IMG/VR virus record: IMGVR_UViG_3300008050_000039
Location: 1 to 64,000 of that record
Direction: 5' to 3' (one strand)
DNA: 64,000 nt
Source of the DNA: a virus
Each line of letters starts with the position of its first letter. Positions within the stretch are counted from its first letter, which is position 1. Under the pieces are notes generated by a model. That model was not told the DNA's origin, ran no database searches, and worked only from the letters and a program-made list of their open reading frames with translations. Made by a program: the position numbers and the translations under genes. Shown piece by piece: positions 1-8,859 of this stretch.

Positions 1-1270
1 AACAGGCGGCTCTTGGGCGGCAACAAATACAAATAGTATATTCCCTCTTGGCGCAAGACAATATCCCGAAATGGGGGATATGGCCGAAGCAAGGTATTTA
101 TGGTATGCCCCACGGATTCATGTAGTCAGCGACATTAACTATATCCCAGGAACCTATGTGACATACACCGACCAATCACATGATTTGAGTAATGAAGCAT
201 TAGTTATCCAAAAAACAGAATGGCAAGTTAAAGACAGAAATACTGAAAAAGTTACACTACACCTTGAACGGGATGAATCCAGATATGCCGCCGGCATTTC
301 AGCATATTTATTCCCTACACTTGGCGATACAGGCAGACATAATCCCGCCGGTAGCCACCACCGACCAGGAAATGGGGGAACACCTACCCCTCCCGACGGT
401 CATGGTGGCGCAGGTGGGCGTGAAGATGGCCCCGATGATGGCGGCTCACCCCCCCCAAGCCGACCACAGGGGCCGGAAGACGGTGTGCCTTACAATCCAG
501 GCGGTGGCTACAATCCAGGCGGTGGTGTGGTCGGAAACACACTAAACCCCCCTTTCAATGGAAGTTTGTTTTCATCCGGTCAAGGGGCCAACAATACCAC
601 TTCATCATACCATTCTAATTTGAAAGAACGAATGGGGCTACATAACGACCAATTCTCCAATCAAGGACAATGGGCGATACTCGGTCAAAAGAAACCGACT
701 AAAGCACCGTCGGCTATGATACCCGTTGATGGGTTAGATGCGGAAATAAAACCAAAAGAGGGTAATGCAGTAAGAACGAATGAAGGTTTCGTCTTGCCTG
801 GAAAGGGGCATCCCGATACTGCCGGATTTGTAAAACATAGTATTGAAACAACCATACCAATACCTGTCGGTGTTATCGGTGAACAAATATCTATTATAGG
901 AACAGTTAGTTGTGGGTCGGGCGCAACATCACACAAACTTTCTTATCTATACATTACAGTTGAATGTCCAGAAACTTCACAATCAATATCACATACAGTC
1001 GGTATAGAATCCGGCGTCAACAAATCGGTTCGTGAATTAATGCCTACCCGTTTAGTTCAAGGTTTGGACACAGCAAATAACCATGTCAAGGTGACAATCA
1101 CACGCAAGCCTGGAACAGCAACTACAATGGGTGGTGTTTCTGTTACCGATAACGCAGATAATTTTTCAGTAGTTCTCCATAACCTAAAGGTTAATTTCAA
1201 TCGTTCATCAGTAGTGAGTAAATCACAAGCAAATGAGTTTCAAACGCATGGTGATTTCACAAAGAATTAA
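1..1270 (+). CDS. Tail/baseplate protein, C-terminal part (5' partial)
   Basis: The frame is open from base 2, so the first ATG at 71 is not the true start and the gene enters from outside the window. About 422 residues are present. The first ~95 residues are mixed alpha/beta and end in LHLERDESR, a style common at the end of tail hub proteins. A Gly/Pro/Asp-rich linker follows (about residues 110-180), then a beta-rich C-terminal domain. If the genome is circular, this is the end of the gene that starts at 61857, because the frames join exactly. The stop overlaps by 4 bp the stop of the convergent minus-strand gene. The baseplate role is inferred from position. Confidence 0.6.
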   Translation, partial: TGGSWAATNTNSIFPLGARQYPEMGDMAEARYLWYAPRIHVVSDINYIPGTYVTYTDQSHDLSNEALVIQKTEWQVKDRNTEKVTLHLERDESRYAAGISAYLFPTLGDTGRHNPAGSHHRPGNGGTPTPPDGHGGAGGREDGPDDGGSPPPSRPQGPEDGVPYNPGGGYNPGGGVVGNTLNPPFNGSLFSSGQGANNTTSSYHSNLKERMGLHNDQFSNQGQWAILGQKKPTKAPSAMIPVDGLDAEIKPKEGNAVRTNEGFVLPGKGHPDTAGFVKHSIETTIPIPVGVIGEQISIIGTVSCGSGATSHKLSYLYITVECPETSQSISHTVGIESGVNKSVRELMPTRLVQGLDTANNHVKVTITRKPGTATTMGGVSVTDNADNFSVVLHNLKVNFNRSSVVSKSQANEFQTHGDFTKN

Positions 1271-1494
1271 TTTAGTGGGTGGCTTATTTTTTTATCCCCA
1301 AGAACCCATCTAAGGGTTTTAATCACACCTTGAAGTGCCTTGTAATTTCGTGCGTGATAGATTTTATCTTTATGAGTAGTGCCGTTACTATATTCCGAGC
1401 GGTGGTAATTGCATTTCTTTTCGGCGGCATCAAGCATTTCTTCTATTTCTTCCCATGTTCGGTTATATGTAAATAATTCTTCAAGTCTGTTCAT
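1267..1494 (-). CDS. Small hypothetical protein, last gene of the replication block
   Basis: A predicted 75-residue charged helical protein starting MNRLEELFTYN. I chose the ATG at 1494 because GGGTGG lies just upstream; a start four codons earlier is also open. It overlaps the end of the ERCC4-like nuclease gene by 14 bp, so it is probably translationally coupled. Its stop overlaps the stop of the convergent tail gene, leaving no room for a terminator between the two transcription units. No family recognised. Confidence 0.6.
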   Translation of the reverse strand: MNRLEELFTYNRTWEEIEEMLDAAEKKCNYHRSEYSNGTTHKDKIYHARNYKALQGVIKTLRWVLGDKKISHPLN

Positions 1495-2212
1495 TAGACC
1501 ACCCATCCCTCAAAGTTAAAATCAGTTTTGCTTTTACCCTACCAACGCCTTCAATTTGCATTAGGTCTTTTTGTGTTGTTCGTAATCTAAGAACATTTCT
1601 CAATCCCCCAAACTTATCAAGTATGCGCTCGGCAGTTTCCGGTGTTATCCCCGATAGGGCGGATAGTGCGGCTACTTGGGGGTGTAAATCCCCACGGTTT
1701 GGGGTCTTTTGTATTTCGTGGGGTATCGGGCTTATCTTACCACGGATATTCAAATGAGTATGGTTTTGTGCTAACCAATCCACAAAGTCATTCATGGTTT
1801 TCAATTGCATGATTTGGATATTAGGGAACCGTTGAAAAAATGTCACTTTAAAAGCACTAATTACTTTCTCCATCCGTTGTCTTTCAATAGCGATACGCTT
1901 TGCGGTTGGTCGCCCACCGGCAACCCACGGCTTTAATTGCGTGCCATAAATAACAAGCATTGGTCGCTCGTAAGCGAGTTCTAATTCTTGTAATTGATTA
2001 ACTATTGTTCGGCCATTACGACCACTACCAATTATGCTTCTGTAAAGGTCATTGATTTCTTTTGCTTCTATGCCCCAATTTCCCATGACATAATCGGCAA
2101 CGGGGAGGCGTTTGATTCGTGCCTGTCCTTTTTGGTTTTGGTTTCTGTCACCCATTTTCATTAATAGTTTGTGCTTGAGTTTTTCATTCTCCCTGTCGTC
2201 TATTATTAACAT
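1481..2212 (-). CDS. ERCC4/XPF-type nuclease with C-terminal HhH domain
   Basis: 243 residues. The N-terminal half has the ERCC4 nuclease layout: DDREN at residues 5-9, then GIEAKEINDLYRS, which corresponds to the family motif ERKxxxD with Ala in place of the central Arg. The C-terminus has two helix-hairpin-helix-like segments, LSGITPETAERILDKFGG and MQIEGVGRVKAKLI, typical of structure-specific DNA binding. XPF/Hef-family enzymes cut branched or flap DNA, which would suit processing of replication or recombination intermediates. The start has a good ribosome site (AGGTGATGTT). It lies 4 bp after the primase gene. The altered ERK motif leaves catalytic activity open. Confidence 0.85.
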   Translation of the reverse strand: MLIIDDRENEKLKHKLLMKMGDRNQNQKGQARIKRLPVADYVMGNWGIEAKEINDLYRSIIGSGRNGRTIVNQLQELELAYERPMLVIYGTQLKPWVAGGRPTAKRIAIERQRMEKVISAFKVTFFQRFPNIQIMQLKTMNDFVDWLAQNHTHLNIRGKISPIPHEIQKTPNRGDLHPQVAALSALSGITPETAERILDKFGGLRNVLRLRTTQKDLMQIEGVGRVKAKLILTLRDGWSNEQT

Positions 2213-2216
2213 AACA

Positions 2217-3233
2217 TCACCTCAAAGTGCCATCTTTGCGCCAACAGGGGCCACCACAAAGAGTTCGTGCTTGAAACCAACCACATGAGGGGGAGCGGTC
2301 ATACCCAATGACGCCTCGCACATATTTCCGAGTAATGGTTGGGTTGTAATCACGCCACCCTAACGATTCAATAAATGAACAAATCGTGTCCACCATTTTC
2401 GCTTTGCCGTCGCCGTCTATTGATTCGGCGGAGGCAAACCATCTAAGGTTCTCCGCCATGTGTTGAACCAATGCTACCCGAATATCATGGGTTGGGTTAG
2501 ATACGCGAATGCCCTTTTCAATACAAGGGGGGATAGGCACTTGTTCTGCTGTTCCTATGGGGCCATCAAATACTGATAAGGCGACCCTTTCTTGGAGGGG
2601 GTTGTTTGCCGCCCACCGAACAAGACTGAATCCCTTTTCATTTGGGCGTCTGCCTCTATACGGGTCATGGATTGATAATGAGGGGTCGGGGCGAGAGGGG
2701 ACGACATAACCCTGCGGGTCAGCCATGAATGCCTCAAGGTCTATGTTCACAGCCCAACGCTTACGCTTGATATTGAATGTGTCGGGAATGCGTGTTAGTT
2801 TTTGTGGGTGGCCTACACCATCAAGTGTAGCCAATCCCTTACCTTTTACCCGTTGGTATCGGTCAAGGTGTCGCGCCCAATCAGAACCAATTACCGGCGT
2901 TTCAAACAATTCGTGAACATGAAAACCCCTGCCGGTTGCCACAAGCCTCACATCACCACTTAGACGCCTTACAAGTTCGGCGGTATCAAGTTTAACCTGT
3001 TCTATACCCCCACGCTCGCCGCTATCAAAATCCCACCATGCTCGGTCTATGACAGCACTTGCGGTATCAGTTTTCCACGGTCTATTTCTATCCCTGTCAC
3101 GGAAAGAAAAAAGTGAAGTATAACATGAGGCTTTGCCGTTGACTTGCTTAACATATTTATCAAACTTGGCCCTGCTATCGCACAGGCTACGGTGCAATCC
3201 GATTTCGCGAGGGAACCCTAATAGACTCTTCAT
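2217..3233 (-). CDS. Archaeo-eukaryotic primase, PriS-like catalytic domain joined to PriL-like Fe-S domain
   Basis: 338 residues. The PriS-type catalytic part shows AWWDFDSGERGG (metal-binding DxD) near residue 67 and VATGRGFHVHE (the SGxGxHxH-type motif) near residue 98. The last ~115 residues resemble the PriL C-terminal domain: PPCI, then a helical stretch, then SPSCGWF, RTLCGG and GPCW. This gives four cysteines that could hold a 4Fe-4S cluster. In cells the two parts are usually separate subunits. The protein would make primers for the polymerase at 5102-7348. Start: CGGTGATATT then ATG. The fusion assignment rests on motif reading. Confidence 0.85.
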   Translation of the reverse strand: MKSLLGFPREIGLHRSLCDSRAKFDKYVKQVNGKASCYTSLFSFRDRDRNRPWKTDTASAVIDRAWWDFDSGERGGIEQVKLDTAELVRRLSGDVRLVATGRGFHVHELFETPVIGSDWARHLDRYQRVKGKGLATLDGVGHPQKLTRIPDTFNIKRKRWAVNIDLEAFMADPQGYVVPSRPDPSLSIHDPYRGRRPNEKGFSLVRWAANNPLQERVALSVFDGPIGTAEQVPIPPCIEKGIRVSNPTHDIRVALVQHMAENLRWFASAESIDGDGKAKMVDTICSFIESLGWRDYNPTITRKYVRGVIGYDRSPSCGWFQARTLCGGPCWRKDGTLR

Positions 3234-3257
3234 AATATCACCGTGTTTTGTCCGAAC

Positions 3258-3494
3258 CTAAGAGGCTTGAACGGTGGTCTGTTCGCCACATTGAGAACAA
3301 ACACATTTTTTTGCCGAAGCGGTTGGGCCATCAACCTGTCCGGTGATGGTGATTATTGTAGGGCTTTCGTCTTTGAATGTAGTGCTACCACACACACAAG
3401 TTACTAATCCCTCTTCGCCGGCACTAATCTCAAAATTGTGGTTGCCGCCTTGATGCTCTTTGAAGGATTTAGGATTCTTTACTCGCTTACTCAT
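3258..3494 (-). CDS. Small zinc-ribbon protein
   Basis: 78 residues with two cysteine knuckles, TCVCGS and CVCSQCGE, separated by about 30 residues, consistent with a single zinc ribbon. The start overlaps the end of the Cas4-like gene by 8 bp, and a GGAGATG ribosome site lies inside that gene. Function unknown; its place between the primase and the nuclease suggests a DNA- or replisome-related role. Confidence 0.75.
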   Translation of the reverse strand: MSKRVKNPKSFKEHQGGNHNFEISAGEEGLVTCVCGSTTFKDESPTIITITGQVDGPTASAKKCVCSQCGEQTTVQAS

Positions 3495-4359
3495 TGTGTT
3501 TCATCTCCATTTCGTTTTGTTCGGGGAACATGGGTTCGCATAAGCCGGTCAATTCTGCGTCACAGGCCAAGTTGAAATCACACCATGTTGGACAGAAATA
3601 ATCGTTCCATTTCATATCCCACCTTCGGGATTTAAGCGAAGTGATGATAGTATTATAACCTTTTGCGAATGCTGATAATGACCGACCATTTATTTTTTCA
3701 ATCATACTCACGCCCTGTTCTTCACCGACATAAACTTCCTTTTTAGGACTGTTCATCATATCAGTTAAAAACTTTTCATTCATACAGTCGGGAGTTAAAT
3801 ACATAAAGTGCGTGATGTTTTCGTGGCCGAGAGCAGTAAGCATATTATAATAAAAACATAATTCTTTTCGGGTTCGTGTTAATTTCCCTGCGGCCATGTT
3901 TCCGGTTTTCAATTCCACGATAACGATGCCGCCGTCGGGATGCCGAATCACACCATCAATCATACCGACTATAACCACTTCATGTTCTTCGTCAAATAAA
4001 TAATGCTTGACTTCTGCTTCTATAACTTCTAAGTCGCCCCAAAAAGCAATACGCTGTTCTTCCATTTGCGCCAAAGCGTTTAGTGTTGTGTCGCCCGATT
4101 CGCCCCCTAATAGATTACGGAAATCGGAACCATCATACTTGGTATAAGCATTTTCAAGACACGAATGGATTTCGCTACCACGAATCATGGCATCGGTTGG
4201 TGGTGGTTGGGGTATGTCTGCTATGTATCTCCACCAATACTGACGCGGACACATCAAGTAGCCCATGTAGGATGATTTACTAACACGAAGGTATTGACCC
4301 TCGGATGGGTTATATGAAGAGTTATCTATTTCTTCACTTGTTGCTTTTCGTAGCACCAT
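3487..4359 (-). CDS. Cas4/RecB-like PD-(D/E)XK exonuclease
   Basis: 290 residues. The N-terminal MCPRQYWWRY gives the first cysteine and aromatic cluster, GMIDGVIRHPDGGIVIVELK supplies the catalytic Asp and the ExK of the PD-(D/E)XK fold, and the C-terminal CPTWC...C group completes four cysteines for an Fe-S cluster. This arrangement is that of Cas4/AddB-like nucleases. No cas1/cas2 genes or CRISPR are in the window, so a role in viral recombination or replication is more likely than adaptation. The start follows GGGGGAATCAACAG. Confidence 0.85.
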   Translation of the reverse strand: MVLRKATSEEIDNSSYNPSEGQYLRVSKSSYMGYLMCPRQYWWRYIADIPQPPPTDAMIRGSEIHSCLENAYTKYDGSDFRNLLGGESGDTTLNALAQMEEQRIAFWGDLEVIEAEVKHYLFDEEHEVVIVGMIDGVIRHPDGGIVIVELKTGNMAAGKLTRTRKELCFYYNMLTALGHENITHFMYLTPDCMNEKFLTDMMNSPKKEVYVGEEQGVSMIEKINGRSLSAFAKGYNTIITSLKSRRWDMKWNDYFCPTWCDFNLACDAELTGLCEPMFPEQNEMEMKHNE

Positions 4360-4636
4360 CTGTTGATTCCCCCTTCGCTTTCTTGGTCTTAGTAGTTTTC
4401 ACTACCTTAACCTCACTTTCCCCGTCGCTCCCTAATACTTTGTCAAAATCCATTGCCTTTTCTGCTTGGGCTACCGAAGCAAGATGGGTTGGTATAATGT
4501 GGTCGGCGGCTAATCCCAAAGAAGCACCTTCGCGCCTTCGTTCAAAACCAGCGTGCCACCAAACACATTCCGCACCGTATTTCTTAATAGCGGCCTTCAA
4601 TGCCGTTGCGTCACCTAAAACAAGAACATTACTCAT
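4334..4636 (-). CDS. Hypothetical protein with basic Lys-rich tail
   Basis: 100 residues: a compact N-terminal region (VLVLGDATALKAAIKKYGAE) followed by a Lys/Thr/Ser/Asp-rich disordered tail from about residue 75. Overlaps the downstream Cas4-like gene by 26 bp. No family recognised. Confidence 0.65.
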   Translation of the reverse strand: MSNVLVLGDATALKAAIKKYGAECVWWHAGFERRREGASLGLAADHIIPTHLASVAQAEKAMDFDKVLGSDGESEVKVVKTTKTKKAKGESTDGATKSNK

Positions 4637-4671
4637 ATATACACCATCCTACGAGCGTTATGTAAAGGTAA

Positions 4672-5040
4672 TTATTCTTCCTCGGTGCTGATTTCCGCTA
4701 CCACAGCATCAACATCGGTATCGCCTTCGCTAACATCTAACCCGCCACCACAGGAAGGGCAAACGCGTTCTAATTCTAATTCTTTTAACATTGGGCGGAA
4801 AATAACCTGCTTACATGAGCCGCATTCTGTCTGTTCCGCAAGACCCATTTCTTGTAGTGTGGCGAACATAATAACATTTAGTCGCTCAATGTCTTGGCTA
4901 ACAGCACGAATCAAACCCTGTTGTGTCGCGCTGAGGCGACTGATTTCAGCGACCATTTCTTTGTTAGTCATTTTCTTTGGCATTCGCATACCCCCCTTTC
5001 CAGGCTCTAAGCCCCCGTTCCCTCTATCTGCTATTGGCAT
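4672..5040 (-). CDS. Zinc-ribbon protein with helical N-terminus
   Basis: 122 residues. Helical residues 25-70 (possible coiled coil) precede a zinc ribbon, ECGSCKQV...RVCPSCGGG, and a very acidic tail. The ATG at 5040 follows the strong leader GAGGAAGTGATGAT, so the start is well supported. The gene is the first of a unit that probably runs through the Cas4, primase and ERCC4 genes. A clear TATA promoter lies upstream at 5073-5089. Function unknown. Confidence 0.75.
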   Translation of the reverse strand: MPIADRGNGGLEPGKGGMRMPKKMTNKEMVAEISRLSATQQGLIRAVSQDIERLNVIMFATLQEMGLAEQTECGSCKQVIFRPMLKELELERVCPSCGGGLDVSEGDTDVDAVVAEISTEEE

Positions 5041-5072
5041 ATCATCACTTCCTCTATTAACACCTAATAACT

Positions 5073-5089
5073 AATAGGTTATAAGGGTT
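5073..5089 (-). promoter_or_regulatory. TATA-type promoter for the 5040 unit
   Basis: Read on the minus strand the sequence is AACCCTTATAACCTATT, 33 bp upstream of the ATG at 5040. The same 17 bases occur at 12451-12467 in front of the gene starting at 12399. Spacing and A/T content fit an archaeal TATA box. Confidence 0.65.
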
Positions 5090-5101
5090 ATCATCGGGCA
5101 T

Positions 5102-7348
5102 TTAAACCCACAAAACCCCCGTTAATCCATTTAAGGCGTTAAGTATAGGTTGTATAGACCAACCCGCTACCAAATAATAAGGCGTTATTTTATTCACAAC
5201 AAACCGTTCCGCCAAATCCCTATAACCAATTTCGGTGATACTTTCTATTTCTGATGGGTCGTCAAAGGCAATATACTTACCCTCATTGTTTAGGGTGACA
5301 AGGAAAAATGAGCCTTTTCTATACCCCTTCCCTAAGTGGCGATTAGCCCATTCCGCCGCCGCACTATTACCGGACAACACCTTATAGTCGGACAAATCCC
5401 TTTCCAATTTACCCCTCATACATAGTGGAGCGGTTTCATAATCACCACTAACTATGCCGGCAACTAACGACTCAAGACTTTGCGTTAATTCACCCTCTCC
5501 TTTCCCTTCCAACAAAGCGGTTATTGTTTGTTGCATGGCCGACTTCATTATATCGGGCATTCTGGATTGTTTCAATTCTATTCCTTTGACATAGATTTTC
5601 GGTTCGTGCGCTTCGCCTTCTGTCCATGCCACACGCCCCGCATAACGGTTCTTCGCCATGAGAACCATACGCTCGGCCCATCGTTCAAACTCAACCACGA
5701 TAGGGGCCATCTGTTCATTTAAGCGAGCGTTTAATTTTTCGCCCTCTTCTGGCGACGGTATTTCAACGAAAACAGAATCGGTATGTCCATAAATCACATT
5801 ATAACCTTCATCTATACACAATTGTTTTAGGTTGGATAGGGTGCGCCGACTCGTATAGGTAATGGCGGCGGCTACTTTAGGATGATACAAACCATGCTTA
5901 CTATCCCCCGCGACCCCATACATTGATGCCACAAGTGATTTACAAGCATACTGCATCGTGTCCCACCGCACACGCTCTTGCACATCATCGGTGGCTTTCA
6001 TGCGGGCCTTGAAGTCATTGCGGAGGTCGGTGATATAATCCATCTGTCGTATGAGCAACCCCTGCTCATCCTTTCTGAAACAAACACCATTGCCGCAATC
6101 ATCCCCCTCTTCATCTAATGTTTCCCACGATATATTATTCTGTGCCGCGTTACTATGATACATGGCTTTTATATCAAAGGAACCAACGGATTCATAGATA
6201 CCTGCTTCTGCTTTCATTACATCGGCCCCTTGATACGCCACCTTTTCAAATTGGGGAGTAGTCGGGATGCGGGCTGTAAAATCTGGGTCGCGTAAAGTAA
6301 GACAGGTGAACATTTTTGTTATAAAAGGCGTGGATTTAATATCACATTGGACGATGTGTTGAAGCGCAATATGATAATCCAAAGCGTTAACTGCGGCATC
6401 TAACTTTGGTAAGAGGCGAACATCTTGGCGGCAATAGTCAAGGTATGTTCCTATGTCCGAATAATAAGTATCGTGTCCATCGGCTAATTCAACCTTCTGT
6501 TCACCCAAACATTCTAACGCCACATCACCCAAACCATATCCAGGCAATTTCCCGTTTTTCAATTCCCACAATTTACTAAACGCAAGCATGAGGTCAATAC
6601 AATTCCGCCCAACAATCGGTTGCGACCAATCACGAAACTCATGACGAAATCGCCGCATAGGACTTAAACTTTCGGGACTCATTTTGTTGGCCCGTAATCG
6701 TTCTGCGATTACTTTAATATCAGCACCCACAACAAACCAACCCGTAATAATATCGGGGTCATGTGATTTCATGTGCTTAACAAAGTGTTTGAGCATTGAA
6801 GCCTCATTATCAAAAGCAATTGCCGGTATGTCAAACTCAACCTCATTCTTATCTTCTGGATGATTAAGACAAGGCATAGTAAAGTATTTACCTGCCGGAT
6901 AATCTGAATGAACGAACCACAAAAACTCTCGGTCTGTATATGAGTCATGCACACAAATAACCCTAAGAGCATTTGTTTCGGGGTTCCATTCACAATCCAA
7001 CGACCAAACTCTATGCTCATAAGTGGGGATTGGTTCTTCTCCGTCCAACAAGCGGTCAGTTAATACACGATTTACAAACGGGATATTACATTCCCAAGTT
7101 TGGTTGATACCTTGATGATGTTTTATTTTGGTGACTTCGGCGGGGTCAGGCATTATTATTTTTGTCAACGGTTCGCCATAGACCCCTTCATAACCGGATT
7201 CTTTGCTCGCCGCATCAAGTAGGTGAGCGTCGTCGTCATGGACAAAACCATAAGGATAATAATTATTAATCGTAAGTGTCTTTCGCTCAGTATCGGCATC
7301 ACGATAACGCACGATTACATTACGCCCTCTTCCCCTTTCCACTATCAT
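5102..7348 (-). CDS. polB: Family B DNA polymerase
   Basis: 748 residues. 3'-5' exonuclease motifs: WSLDCEW (Exo I), ITGWFVVGADI (Exo II) and YCRQDVRLL (Exo III). Polymerase motifs: DIKAMYHSNAAQNNIS (A), KSLVASMYG (B), YGHTDSVFV (C) and YVKGIELKQSR (KxY region). Motif C has His where most family B enzymes have the first Asp of YGDTDS; the second Asp is kept. Expected to be the main replicative polymerase, with proofreading. The ATG at 7348 follows a short leader with a TATA-like box near 7380. Confidence 0.95.
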   Translation of the reverse strand: MIVERGRGRNVIVRYRDADTERKTLTINNYYPYGFVHDDDAHLLDAASKESGYEGVYGEPLTKIIMPDPAEVTKIKHHQGINQTWECNIPFVNRVLTDRLLDGEEPIPTYEHRVWSLDCEWNPETNALRVICVHDSYTDREFLWFVHSDYPAGKYFTMPCLNHPEDKNEVEFDIPAIAFDNEASMLKHFVKHMKSHDPDIITGWFVVGADIKVIAERLRANKMSPESLSPMRRFRHEFRDWSQPIVGRNCIDLMLAFSKLWELKNGKLPGYGLGDVALECLGEQKVELADGHDTYYSDIGTYLDYCRQDVRLLPKLDAAVNALDYHIALQHIVQCDIKSTPFITKMFTCLTLRDPDFTARIPTTPQFEKVAYQGADVMKAEAGIYESVGSFDIKAMYHSNAAQNNISWETLDEEGDDCGNGVCFRKDEQGLLIRQMDYITDLRNDFKARMKATDDVQERVRWDTMQYACKSLVASMYGVAGDSKHGLYHPKVAAAITYTSRRTLSNLKQLCIDEGYNVIYGHTDSVFVEIPSPEEGEKLNARLNEQMAPIVVEFERWAERMVLMAKNRYAGRVAWTEGEAHEPKIYVKGIELKQSRMPDIMKSAMQQTITALLEGKGEGELTQSLESLVAGIVSGDYETAPLCMRGKLERDLSDYKVLSGNSAAAEWANRHLGKGYRKGSFFLVTLNNEGKYIAFDDPSEIESITEIGYRDLAERFVVNKITPYYLVAGWSIQPILNALNGLTGVLWV

Positions 7349-7376
7349 AACAATTCCCCATTATGAAGTCATTACT

Positions 7377-7394
7377 GTTAGAATATAAGGGTTC
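7377..7394 (-). promoter_or_regulatory. TATA-type promoter for the DNA polymerase gene
   Basis: The minus strand reads CGAACCCTTATATTCTAAC, about 30 bp upstream of the polymerase ATG. It matches the AACCCTTATA pattern at 5073 and 12451. It sits in the 54-bp gap after the methyltransferase gene. Confidence 0.5.
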
Positions 7395-7402
7395 GCTTCG
7401 GC

Positions 7403-8656
7403 CTAAATCCAATCGCGCTCATCATCCACTCGTTGTCCTAATTCAGCAAGTGTTTTCCCAATTCGTTCTTCGGCCAACACCACATAATCTGGGTTCAGTT
7501 CAATACCAACCGCTTTGCGACCGTTGGCAAGAGCGACCGCTATGGTTGTGCCGCTACCTAAGAACGGGTCTAAGACCACGCAGGGGACAGGGGTCGGATA
7601 AGAACAATCACAGGTTGGCCCCCATCGGTGCAAAGCAGTAATGTTTTCAATTTTGTTTTTCCGCGGCACGCGGTTTCCGCTACCGGCGAAATCATCTGAA
7701 CGGTGGGCTTCTGAAATCTCCCTCTCCTTTTTCCATTCGGTGTTTTGGTAGTCACAATCGGGGCATCTATTATGTTGTGTGGGGATAAAACCGTTGCATT
7801 CGGAACAGGCTTTACCTACGGTTCGCTTGTAAGGGGCGTTACAGTCACCACAACAGCCCTGTTCGCTCGTTCCGGCTCGTATGCAGGGTTCAATCAATTC
7901 GGGTGGATATACGGCGAAGTGTGCGCCTTTGTATGGTTTGGGCGATACCCACCATACCGAGCGTTTATTTCGTTTTGTGGTATTAGTAGCATCGGGTATT
8001 TTAATTGCATCCGAATCAAAATAGTAATGTTTGCTCTTAGTTAGAAGGAATATGTATTCGTGATTCTTCGTGCATCGGTCACGCACCGATTCGGGCATAC
8101 AGTTTGGTTTGGCCCATATAATATCCTGTCGCAACCACCAACCATCCTGTTGTAGTGCGAACGCGACTCGCCACGGAATACCCACAAGGTCTTTTGGTTT
8201 GAGGTCGCCACCACTTGCGGCATACGAATCACCAAGATTCAGCCATAATGTGCCTTCGGGTTTCAAGACCCTGCGAACCTCTCGGAATATCTCGGTGATG
8301 TTGGCCGTATATTGTTCCGGTGTAGGTTCAAGTCCTAACTGTCCGAACCACGCCTTACAATGCCCGCAATACGCCTGTTCTTGGGGTTCCCAATAGGCCG
8401 ACTTCAATTGAAGGCTGTTGTCGTTGTTGCGGGTGTTTTCGCTTGGGCGTGTGTAACCTTCCCAATCGTGGTCGCAATCGGGATTACCGCCCCATACGAT
8501 ACCATCTCCGCCGTAATCACGCAACCCCCAATAAGGAGGGGAGGTTATACAAGTATGCACCGATTCATCGGGCATGGTTCTCAATACCGTTAGACTATCG
8601 CCTGTTAGTATTTTGAACGGTTCATCATTGTTTAGAACCGACACAATCTCACCCAA
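7403..8656 (-). CDS. DNA N4-cytosine/N6-adenine methyltransferase
   Basis: 417 residues. TSPPYWGLRDYG is the catalytic (S/D)PPY motif IV and DPFLGSGTTIAVAL is the AdoMet-binding FxGxG motif; their order (catalytic first) fits the beta group. Cysteine pairs in the middle (YCGHCKAW, CCGDC, CSEC, CPDC) suggest inserted zinc ribbons. Probably modifies viral DNA for protection or regulation; no cognate restriction gene is visible. The start appears to be TTG at 8656, overlapping the upstream small membrane protein gene; no upstream ATG is in frame. Confidence 0.9.
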   Translation of the reverse strand: MGEIVSVLNNDEPFKILTGDSLTVLRTMPDESVHTCITSPPYWGLRDYGGDGIVWGGNPDCDHDWEGYTRPSENTRNNDNSLQLKSAYWEPQEQAYCGHCKAWFGQLGLEPTPEQYTANITEIFREVRRVLKPEGTLWLNLGDSYAASGGDLKPKDLVGIPWRVAFALQQDGWWLRQDIIWAKPNCMPESVRDRCTKNHEYIFLLTKSKHYYFDSDAIKIPDATNTTKRNKRSVWWVSPKPYKGAHFAVYPPELIEPCIRAGTSEQGCCGDCNAPYKRTVGKACSECNGFIPTQHNRCPDCDYQNTEWKKEREISEAHRSDDFAGSGNRVPRKNKIENITALHRWGPTCDCSYPTPVPCVVLDPFLGSGTTIAVALANGRKAVGIELNPDYVVLAEERIGKTLAELGQRVDDERDWI

Positions 8657-8750
8657 ACCATTGAATCAAGTCACCGATGAGTATTATAGGTATAACAACA
8701 ATTAGTGATGTGATGCCCAACACACAACCGAAGAAATCAGTTAGACGCAT
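8649..8750 (-). CDS. 33-residue single-pass membrane protein
   Basis: A short ORF (MRLTDFFGCVLGITSL...) consisting mostly of one hydrophobic segment (about residues 8-26). It starts just before the stop of the zinc-ribbon gene and ends inside the methyltransferase start. This chained overlap matches the packing of neighbouring genes and is the main reason to call it. Function unknown. Confidence 0.45.
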   Translation of the reverse strand: MRLTDFFGCVLGITSLIVVIPIILIGDLIQWFG

Positions 8751-8859
8751 TATCATCCCTCACAATTTGTTTTATTTCTTCGCCACATTCTTTACATACA
8801 CCGGAAAGTTTCAGCCACTTCACCGCGTCACACATAGGACAAATACCAACCTTAGTCAT
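8737..8859 (-). CDS. 40-residue zinc-ribbon protein
   Basis: Starts at the ATG at 8859 (MTKVGICPMC), preceded by GGGTGGGTTTA, and overlaps the previous stop as TAATG. Two knuckles, CPMC and CKEC, are 15 residues apart. A longer open frame upstream would overlap the previous gene and lacks a ribosome site. Function unknown. Confidence 0.65.
   Translation of the reverse strand: MTKVGICPMCDAVKWLKLSGVCKECGEEIKQIVRDDNASN

Noticed and set aside
3487-4359. Cas4-like gene as a sign of a CRISPR system
   Set aside because: No cas1, cas2, effector or repeat-spacer array was found; viral Cas4-like nucleases are common alone.
8070-8593. Plus-strand ORFs opposite the methyltransferase
   Set aside because: Antisense to a gene with clear motifs; no leaders.
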